The translations under genes and the position numbers were made by a program. A DNA stretch of 27,529 nucleotides, from assembly GCA_026260175.1 (NCBI GenBank), contig JAKCWW010007965.1, positions 1 to 27,529 of the forward strand. The letters run 5' to 3'. This document shows positions 20,548 through 27,529 of this stretch, one piece after another; the stretch's first letter is position 1; every line of letters starts with the position of its first letter. This DNA comes from Reticulitermes lucifugus (taxonomy: Eukaryota > Arthropoda > Insecta > Blattodea > Rhinotermitidae). Below the pieces are notes generated by a model. The model saw nothing but the letters and a program-made list of their open reading frames with translations, ran no database searches and was not told the DNA's origin.

Positions 20548-20705
20548 CAGGGGTGCACAAATATATGTGCCGGATTGCCCGGGCAACTAAATGTTTACTG
20601 TTGCACGTAGTATTTGTGGATTTTAGGAAACTGCTTCATACCACCCATCTGGCACTTAGAAATTTGAGGTGGCTCTTATATTTTTGGAAAGTCTAAGCAC
20701 TCCTG
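20548..20705 (+). mobile_element. hAT-like MITE, copy 1
   Basis: It starts CAGGGGTGCACAAA and ends AGCACTCCTG (the reverse complement begins CAGGAGTGCT), a hAT-type terminal inverted repeat. The 8-bp flanks GGTTAAAT and GGATACAT agree at 6 of 8 positions. The interior (GGGCAACTAAAT, AGGTGGCTC) matches the better-ended copy at 25485-25648. No coding capacity; intronic. Confidence 0.6.
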
Positions 20706-21071
20706 GGATACATAAGTGAAAATTAAAGGCTATTAAGATATTTAAGGCCGTTGCGTGGATGAATGAATAAAATAAACTTCAGCATTGTAAAAGAACTCAA
20801 GAATTGACCTGTGCGTTTATCTGCTATGTGACTTGTTTCAGTTAGGCTATATTTTTCAAAATATTGCAAATATCTTGCCTCTTTTACACGCAATGAATAG
20901 ACTGGGCGGAACTTAAATGACATAAGTCTACTTAAAATAAATGAATATTACAAGTCATGATTATTCTAGTTGAGTTTGTTCAATCTTCTGCATTGAAGGG
21001 ATCTTTCACCCTGTCTTACATCTAAAGGTTCTCATCAGGACTTTTTTTTGTCTCTGACAAATCGCCTAGGT

Positions 21072-21094
21072 ATATATATATATATATATATATC
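21072..21094 (+). repeat. TA microsatellite
   Basis: About eleven TA units in the intron between the tail exons. Confidence 0.85.
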
Positions 21095-21616
21095 CAATTC
21101 TGTAAGTTCTCCTAATTCTGTGATCCCTGAAATGCATGCGCATAGCTTAAGCGTCTGGGGCGTTAGGCTTCTCTTCTTTAATTATTTCGGAACCTGTAAG
21201 TGTTGTGGAAAAACCTACTGAATGTGAAATATTTATTTTAGAATTCTCTATAACTCCTATGTGAAGGACATCTCACTCCGAGACTCATTTAGTGAGTGAC
21301 GTTACACTTGCGCAAATGGCAGTGCCAAGTGTCGGGTTTTCTGGCCGATTTTAACAGCATTGGCATAAGCTGGTAATTGTTAAAAGTTCTTAATACCAAG
21401 TTTTTTTTAACTCGTTTGGCGGTTGTCGACTGGACGGACAAACAGACATGGCGAAGATATTAAGAACATTTTTGGGGGGTCTTATTGTTGTGAAATCGCC
21501 ACATATTAGTACAGTATTCCTACAGCTTAGAAAAATATGTCATAAACATATGTTCACCTGGACTTGTGAGTCTTTCTCCATGTTTGCGTGAACTAACGAA
21601 AGTTTTCCATTTACAG

Positions 21617-21700
21617 ACGACCCACATATTACGAAGAAGTGAAGCCACTGGAGAGGAAAACTTCGCAAACACCACAGGATAGACCTCAGGACACTAACAG
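21617..21700 (+). CDS. Membrane-protein gene: short tail exon, third partial repeat unit
   Basis: The acceptor TTTCCATTTACAG ends at 21616 and the donor AACAG|GTGAGA starts at 21701. A21617 completes the Gly codon begun by GG20382-20383; the exon leaves AG. Residues 450-477: G-RPTYYEEVKPLERKTSQT, then PQDRPQDTN. Joined to the previous exon, LPSTNLHGRPTYYEEVKPLE aligns with VPGTNLQSPTTQPYYMELLE of unit 1, so a third, shortened unit straddles this intron. The PTYYEEV site resembles a phosphotyrosine context; that is inference. Confidence 0.8.
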
Positions 21701-22379
21701 GTGAGAAAACTTCCGAAATTAGACATATATCAACAAACATTTTCAATAAATAGAGGCGTAACGTAATTGATAAGATTTTGCACAACCTTGTCGTCAATTA
21801 GGCTAAATTTTGTCATTCATTCTGAAGAAGAAGGCAAATCAGAAGACCGAACTAACACATAATATGATCCTTTCTCAATTCACTGTGCATAATATCTGTT
21901 CATTTTACTGACTGCTGCATATAATGTTAATTTCATACAATGTCGTTAAAATGTGTAAATCATGACGTCAAGTTTGACTGCAGGCGAACAGAGCAATTGC
22001 GACTTGGGCTGATTATAATCCGTTGTTGTGGGATCTACACAAGATGTGCTGTACACATACTAAGGCAGCAAGAAGCAATAAATGGCAGAACTAAAAAAAA
22101 AACATGATATCTACAAAGTCGCGTGGGTTCATGTAACGGATAGTTAAGAACACTTCATAAAGAAAAAAACATTCGCAATGAACTAGGCGATATGGAAAGG
22201 GTAAATTTTGTTGAAGACCAGACGCTGTGCGTTGCTGCTAATTTCTCTTCTCCGGTAAATTTTCGATTTACTTCCCAGATTCAATTGCTGCGGTTCGGGC
22301 TATAATACTGTACATTATATTCTTGTATCACCGAATAGTTCATACACTAACATAAGAATCAGTGGATGCCAGTCTCTGC

Positions 22380-23110
22380 ATTGCCCTTTCCATTCCTCCA
22401 GTCACGCTTGTACAGGCGGGCCGCAGTGAATGCAGTCGGCGCGTACACAGAACCGGAAGACGTGGCGGAGCCCACCGTGACTTATTATTACTATAAATTA
22501 AAAACAAAATTAAAAAAACATTGTAATTAAAATTGCAAATAAGGAATATGTACAAATTGAAAATGAATGGACTTAAAAAATTGACTCCTGTTGCCGATAT
22601 GATCTGGATTATGTAATCCCGAGTCCGACGTATCTATTCGCCGGACGCCTCCTTTTTGGCTCGTTTCCGGGCCCGACGAGAGGCAGCCCTGCCTCGCTGT
22701 GTGGTTTCTGGAGCCATCTGAGGGCGTGATTGAGAAGCATGCCAGAACTTGGGCCCGAAGTCGATGCATTGTTGGCTGTAGTACAGAGCTGCAGGCCATT
22801 CCTTCGTGGACGCTATGTAAAGAAGATGTAAGCGATGAGCATCGAAACGTTGCTTCTTCTCTGGCAGACGTGGTCACTGTATGAAGTACACAACCGACGG
22901 AAGGTCGCGCAAGTCAAGGCTGGTACTCATGATTCATGCTAACCGACGCACTTCGCTGGCGAGATTGAATAGTTTGGCAGGGGCTCCCAGTGCCAATGCA
23001 GGAACCATAGCCAGATCGTCGGCAATATCTCCCCAGGGCAGTTGGTCCTATGGACCGAAGGATATACGGTCAAAGAAGAATTCAACTAAAAGCAAATACT
23101 GACCAGATAT
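22380..23110. other. GC-richer intron block of unknown origin
   Basis: Base composition is visibly richer in G+C than the surrounding intron, notably 22620-22960. A fragment CGAAACGTTGCTTC at about 22841 recalls the hairpin-family core. Frames on both strands (22527-22877 minus, 22881-23102 plus) are open but match nothing that I know. Probably a transposon or domesticated-sequence remnant; no gene is claimed. Confidence 0.3.
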
Positions 23111-23264
23111 CACGGCAGTGATTCTTACACGTTTGTCACATCACGGTCAAGAATGCTGATGAACCTATCCAGAAAAAAGAAGGATACTTTCAGCAAGTTT
23201 TTTGAACATTTATTACCTTCGTGGGGTCTGTCCTTCCATTTGTCCGACTGTCTGTCCGCATGCA

Positions 23265-23402
23265 GCAACTCGTCTCCCACTGAACGTATTTTCGTGAAAA
23301 TTTGATATTTGGGATTTGTATTCAAATCTGCCGAGAAAATTAAAACTTCTTTGAAACCGGACGAAAATATCGGACTCTTTAAGTAAAGACGTAAGTACAT
23401 TT
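23265..23402 (+). repeat. Dispersed repeat fragment, second copy
   Basis: CTCCCACTGAACGTATTTTC, GTGAAAATTTGATATTT and the following CCGGACGAAAATATCGGACT, TTTAAGTAAAGACGTAAGTA. The first part matches 9630-9715. A repeat without coding capacity. Confidence 0.5.
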
Positions 23403-23550
23403 ATATTGTTGCTAGCGACATAAAAGTGCCATAAAATCGATCTCTTCGAGTCAAATGGTGTCAGGCTTTTAGGATAGGCGGGGAAGTATAATTTTTTTAA
23501 TTTATGTTCAGTGGGATATAAAATGTAGACCATATATGGGAAAGATTTTG

Positions 23551-23573
23551 TTTATTTATTTATTTATTTATTT
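23551..23573 (+). repeat. TTTA microsatellite
   Basis: Five to six TTTA units in the intron. Confidence 0.85.
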
Positions 23574-24038
23574 GCAGTTTATTTAGGATACTGTCACTAA
23601 TTTAAACTATATAGCGCTTAGCGAGTGGGTGATTGTGAATTGTGAATGAGAAAGGAATTTGGAAGGAAGTGGCTGTGGGCTAATTGAGGGTACTATTCCA
23701 CGACGTGTCTGCAGGTACTGAGAAAAACCATGGACAATAGTAAGGATAGTTAGTGTTCCTACAGAGAAACGAACTGGTCGCCTCCATAATACACACGACA
23801 AAAGATACCGCTTCAGCCAGCTTCTTCGGTTTTCTGGTTTACAAGAAAGACGGTGCAGATCAAACCGGTCACTGTCAACACATAAAAAAATAAGAGAATT
23901 TCTCTCGTAAGAACTAAACTTCACGCACCCTTTGGGAGGGACATTTTATCCACTACAGATATGACAGTGTAACGAGGTCCACCATCTGAACGTAAATAGT
24001 GGTCTTTCTCTCACCTTTGGACTCTGAATCTTGCGCAG

Positions 24039-24372
24039 GAATACAGACCGCCGTCTGTCAGGTTCCCTGCCCCGGCCGTCAGGTTCCCTGCCGTCGGAAG
24101 AGCTACGCAGTCAGCTGCCATGGTCATACTTTGGCCCCAGGGATGCGCCGAAGAAACCTAAGCCCAAACAGGATCCCGTGGCTGAGGAAGAACTGGAGAT
24201 GCCTCCCATGCCAGTTCCTGACTACACACTGCACTTCGGTAAGGTGGCTCGCCCCGTAACGTCCAAATGGTCCGACGACGGAGAATCGTCCACCGCTCCA
24301 CGTGTGGCGGACCTCCGCGGCACCTCGGCATCCGGTGTGGACAGAAGCAACAGCTGTAAGCATTCAACTTGA
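24039..24372 (+). CDS. Membrane-protein gene: terminal coding exon
   Basis: The acceptor CTTGCGCAG ends at 24038; G24039 completes the Arg codon begun by AG21699-21700. 110 codons to the TGA at 24370-24372 (residues 479-588). It starts NTDRRLSGSLPRPSGSLPSE, with a small direct repeat (SGSLPRP/SGSLPSE). Then SQLPWSYFGPRDAPKKPKPK, an acidic VAEEELEMPPMPVPDYTLHF, and a Ser/Thr-rich end. GC content is high for the window and codon use looks coding. It is hydrophilic and probably continues the cytoplasmic tail. A cryptic donor (CT|GTAAGC at 24356) lies just before the stop. No AATAAA closely follows; ATTAAA at 24802-24807 is a weak candidate. The minus frames at 24124-24367 are shadows. Confidence 0.82.
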
Positions 24373-24888
24373 AGCCAAGGGGATGGTCAGGGGCAAAGCT
24401 TGAAAGTGGTCTAATTTAATGAAGTGTGAAAGGGCAGTGGGAATACGTCCAACTGCTCTTCGTCAACTACAAATCTGGGCTTGTACCACTTTAGGAACAG
24501 ACGACTTACGTGTCCGATCTATATAACACGGCCTGATAATTCTCCCACATTATTAACCTAACCCCGGGCGTCATTCTAACTACACTTATCATTTCCGAGT
24601 GTGATGGGCAGTACTTTCTATCTAAAAACCATCTAGTAAAGGCATGTCCACAAATATGTTTCTTTGTATGTGAAATCTAAAACACGTCTTATAAAATCCA
24701 CGTAATTTCACCCTTAGAACTTCGAAACCCCACATTGTAAATTTGTAAATTTGAGAACGATTCACAGATGAACTGAAACTTGTTGAGTACCTAACAAAGT
24801 TATTAAAATAATTGTGTGCTTTATATGGGAAAACTGGCCATTATATTTCATTTACACTTAGTTTCATAATATAATCACTTATTCTTAG

Positions 24889-25126
24889 GACGGGACATCC
24901 CGTTGTGATGAGCGAACAGGCAGATAAAACAGTAGACCTTCGAGGACAACTATTTTGGACACAGTTGTTAACAGACAACAGCGCAAAAATAATTGCCTTC
25001 CACTGCTTGTTGCTTTACGTGCTTGTAATCTCTTCAGTCTATATCTTACAATGGTGCTCCCCACACCAACCGTCCATAAACTCTAAGCCTATAACTTTAC
25101 ATATTGGACAATTTTCCATAAAGTAA
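24889..25126 (+). CDS. Possible alternative last exon (weak)
   Basis: After an acceptor ATTCTTAG ending at 24888, one base completes a codon. The frame then reads TGHPVVMSEQADKTVDLRGQ and onward for 79 codons to the TAA at 25124-25126. Its phase fits the donor at 21701 (AG+G = Arg), so splicing past 24039-24372 would keep the frame. It contains a hydrophobic run, AFHCLLLYVLVISSVYIL, which would give an additional span near the C-terminus. A chance open frame in 3' flanking DNA is at least as likely. Confidence 0.2.
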
Positions 25127-25199
25127 ACGTGAGTAGAGAAATTATTCTCTTGCGAGTGTCAGGCTGTCGCAGCGATTCAGTTTAGGTCTTCGTTCCTGT

Positions 25200-25339
25200 G
25201 GGATATGGCGCCGCGTCACTGGGTGATTGGTGCACGACGTTTCCGGACGGTGTGCTGGTCCCATCTTCAAGGTTCGAATGCCATCACGCTGTCCCGAAAC
25301 GTCGACCACCAATGACCCAGAGACGCGCGCCATACCCCA
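25200..25339 (-). mobile_element. Hairpin element, inverted copy
   Basis: The arms 25200-25244 (GGGATATGGCGCCGCGTCAC, then TGGGTGATTGGTGCACGACG, TTTCC) and 25293-25339 pair with a few mismatches and indels. The loop has GGTCCCATCTTCA, the inverse of TGAAGATGGGACC in the copy at 13609, so this copy is in the opposite orientation. The CGAAACGTCG core is retained in the arms. Confidence 0.65.
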
Positions 25340-25484
25340 GAAAATGAGACGTCAAATTTCTCTTCCCCTAGAATAAGTCGCGTACAACAATTCACAGTGT
25401 CACAATGTAACGCTCTGAAGAACCGAGACATAGATACTTGACTTGAATACAGGGAGGGCCAAAGGAAGCACTTAAATTTTCAAT

Positions 25485-25648
25485 CAGGGGTGCACAAATC
25501 CCGGGCGCCAGGTCGCCGGGCAACTAAATATTTTACGGTGGCGCCTAATTTTTGTGGGTCCTCAGTATAGAGGTGCCGTCATATCACCCTGCTGGCGCCT
25601 AAAATTTTTAAGTGGCTCGTAGATCTTCAGAAGATGTGTGCAGCCCTG
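25485..25648 (+). mobile_element. hAT-like MITE, copy 2
   Basis: The terminal inverted repeats are CAGGGGTGCACA and TGTGCAGCCCTG (11 of 12 complementary). 164 bp, non-coding, with internal GGCGCC-containing blocks. A target duplication is not convincing here (ATTTTCAA just outside the left end, GTTTTAAA after the right end). It matches copy 1 in ends and order of blocks. Confidence 0.65.
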
Positions 25649-26077
25649 GTTTTAAAGTTTTATAGGCCTACCCCAGAATGTTTGAAAGAAGTATTTGCAA
25701 TCTTCGGAGAACGAAACTGTAACACGTGGCTGTATGTTTAAACTTTACAGTAGGATGAGATTGTAGCATTTTTTTCTAGAGAAAATGTTATATTTGTGTT
25801 AATACGACAGGGTCGCAAGAATATATTTTGTGAAAATGACACTCACGGGCGAAAAGTGTTACAGATGTCGAAATCCTGACACCTAAACTGCTAAGCACAA
25901 ATGATTCCCTACAAATATAAATCGTAAATAACGCCTCAGAATGAACTCACAGCTTTTCTGTGTTGCAGTGTTGGAGAGGAACCGCTATTAAGACGGGCTG
26001 ACAGAGGAAGCCACAGGCGTTCGTCGACACTTCATCAGCGTGAAGACTGCAGTCAAACTAAAAAGGAGAATCAACAT

Positions 26078-26623
26078 TACTCTTATTGTTGTGATTACAA
26101 CAAAACGTTTAACCATTTGGGATGCTGTGTATCGTATGCAGTAATAATGAAGTTTATGACAACAAAGGTTCCAAGCAAAGTTCCGCACACATTTCAAACA
26201 CGTGCAGAAAGAAACGGGTATTATTAAATTTATATACGATAATGTCGGTACCATTGCTCCTACATGGGTGTGAGAATTGGATTTAAATAAGATAATACGC
26301 AAGAAAAATTCAAGGAGCAGGCATAATAATGTTCACGTCAGTTGTGGGATATACATTATATGACCACAAAACAAATCAAGAAACAAGAGAGTTACACACA
26401 AAGCAAATCAAAAAAGAAGAGAGTTGAATATGCATAATTTAAATTAAAGTATTGTAGATTACAGATGCAAATTGACACAACACCTACCACGAATGAACAA
26501 TAAACCTATTCCAAGTCAGTATGTGAATACATTCTAACTGGCAAAAGAAACGTAGGTCGACCAAGGAAAACATGGAGAGACCCACGAAGATCAAAGAAGT
26601 CAAAAAATGTTTTACGCTATGTA

Positions 26624-26650
<27 letters not shown>
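26078..26650 (+). pseudogene. LINE relic, C-terminal part, with ATT tail
   Basis: Pieces in changing frames: NKTFNHLGCCVSYAVIMKF (near 26100), YDNVGTIAPTWV / SVPLLLHGCENW (near 26240), a KIQGAGIIMFTSVVGYTLYD stretch (near 26310), and a GKRNVGRPRKTWRDP stretch (near 26545), then an (ATT)n tail. The F-YLG, VP-L-YG-E-W, SVAGYT-DH and RRNVGRPRKRW-D motifs are the usual ordered landmarks of the C-terminal end of an insect non-LTR reverse transcriptase. Several stops and shifts; inactive. Confidence 0.75.

Positions 26651-26661
<11 letters not shown>
26625..26661 (+). repeat. ATT microsatellite (LINE tail)
   Basis: About twelve ATT units immediately after the LINE relic; best read as its expanded 3' tail. 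Confidence 0.85.
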
Positions 26662-26662
<1 letters not shown>

Positions 26663-26745
26663 GACGGGCTTTCGGAAATGATTTGGACTCACCTCACTTG
26701 CAACAATTTTATTACCTTTAGGCTGAATATTAAACAACTGCTAGC

Positions 26746-27020
26746 TCAACATATTCCCCTATACATCTCCTTGGAAGCTTCCGGTTGGCTTCACTAAACC
26801 ATTATTTAGCGGTGTCGCGATGCCACTCACTGACAGCAGCCTGTGCAGTTCCCTTGCCACTGTAGAAGCCCCGTGCCCAGTTGAACACAGTGCTGTGTGC
26901 AGGTGCTTTCTCTCCACAAACAGCAGATAACGACGATGAATATCCGACAGTTTAACGACTTCTTTCCACAGGAACCACGTGGTCCATCTCTGCCCATGAT
27001 AATCGCCTTCCACTTTGCAA
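26746..27020 (-). pseudogene. Mariner-type transposase N-terminal fragment, frameshifted
   Basis: On the minus strand, QRWTTWFLWKEVVKLSDIHR continues after a frame change into SAVCGEKAPAHSTVFNW, then ARGFYSGKGTAQAAVSEW. The pattern FLW-EG-K--DIHRR, then VYGE-A-S--TVFNW---F--G, is the helix-turn-helix (HTH_48-like) start of mariner/SETMAR-type transposases. A stop (TAA at 26803-26805, minus) and the lack of the catalytic DDD domain show that it is a dead fragment. The uninterrupted 90-codon minus frame 26759-27031 mixes the two frames. Confidence 0.6.
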
Positions 27021-27031
27021 CTCTTGTCCAA

Positions 27032-27470
27032 CCGCTTCGACCACTAGGGTCATTTGGTGGTGGAATGCTCTACTAAGACTGCACTACCCGATGATAATTG
27101 CGCGATCTTACAGCGTGTTACTTGCCGAAACAGCAGCCCCTGTCCAAATCATTTCTGAACGCTTTTCGTGCTTAAGCCGAAGTCGATGGCAGCATGTAAC
27201 CATGTCCCCTCCTTTTTTAAATAATTCTCTACATATGAATCACAACACGACGCTCCGAATTATCGAAATTTAACTGAATTGGGGATGACAAAAATGTAAC
27301 AAGACTGTAAGCGTTATGTTTATAGTCCCACACAGCACACATTTGCTGCAGATTGCAGCTAAAGACCGGTTATTAGGACACCTGAAAGATTGTAAGATCC
27401 GTCTTGGCCGGTGAGGAAATTAGTATAATATGAAATGATAGAGTGATGAAAAAATAAATGTTGCTGTTAT
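27032..27470. other. Non-coding sequence
   Basis: No splice sites, motif or repeat recognised. A 60-codon open frame at 27091-27273 has no coding character. Confidence 0.4.
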
Positions 27471-27495
27471 TTTATTATTATTATTATTATTATTT
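27470..27495 (+). repeat. ATT microsatellite
   Basis: Eight ATT units near the end of the window. Confidence 0.85.
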
Positions 27496-27529
27496 ACTGC
27501 AATTGGGTTTTCACCCGGTGGCAGTAGTC

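Noticed and set aside
22527..22877. 116-codon minus frame
   Set aside because: No motif or splice context; lies in a GC-rich block where stop codons are rarer.
26281..26287. Polyadenylation signals for the gene
   Set aside because: AATAAA-like words downstream (for example near 26500) are inside LINE relics; none is well placed after the stop at 24372.
25988..26302. 104-codon minus frame
   Set aside because: Antisense to the LINE relic at 26078-26650.

Overview
The window reads as AT-rich, intron- and transposon-dense insect nuclear DNA. It has GT-AG spliced exons, no operons or Shine-Dalgarno sites, several tRNA-derived SINEs with intact Pol III A/B boxes and 12-bp target-site duplications (TSDs), and many decayed LINE 3' ends. 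The repeat mix resembles what I know from polyneopteran insects (cockroach, termite or stick insect). That placement is inference.

One host gene can be supported, on the + strand. Six consecutive exons join in frame with consensus splice sites (13105-13353, 15070-15194, 15736-15972, 19647-20383, 21617-21700, 24039-24372) and end at a stop. A possible 30-nt microexon at 579-608 would put a 12.5-kb intron at the 5' side and the true start outside the window. The joined exons encode about 588 residues: an extracellular-looking segment with two N-glycosylation sequons, three visible membrane spans, then a roughly 385-residue proline- and tyrosine-rich tail, probably cytoplasmic. The tail contains an internal duplication of about 84 residues and a third partial unit that crosses an intron. 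I do not recognise the family; a four-span arthropod protein with a disordered tail is the best description.

Almost everything else is repeats. The 12.5-kb interval 609-13104 holds a SINE with triplicated 5' end and target site (3054-3400), a near-perfect 63-bp palindrome (3440-3502), a second SINE (4608-4928), five LINE relics, two copies of an unclassified repeat of about 350-400 bp (6410-6780, 10510-10918) and a degenerate minisatellite. The smaller introns hold a hairpin retroposon nested in an older relative (13579-13950), LINE relics, a full-length minus-strand SINE (18840-19158) and a short hAT-like MITE (20548-20705). Downstream of the gene are a second MITE copy, another hairpin, a LINE 3' end and a frameshifted mariner-type transposase fragment.

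The most unusual structures are the hairpin elements. Arm sequence differs between copies, yet each copy is almost perfectly self-complementary; two copies share the same 3' end and are flanked by 12-bp direct repeats. The SINE at 3130 carries extra tandem copies of its own TSD plus 5' end.
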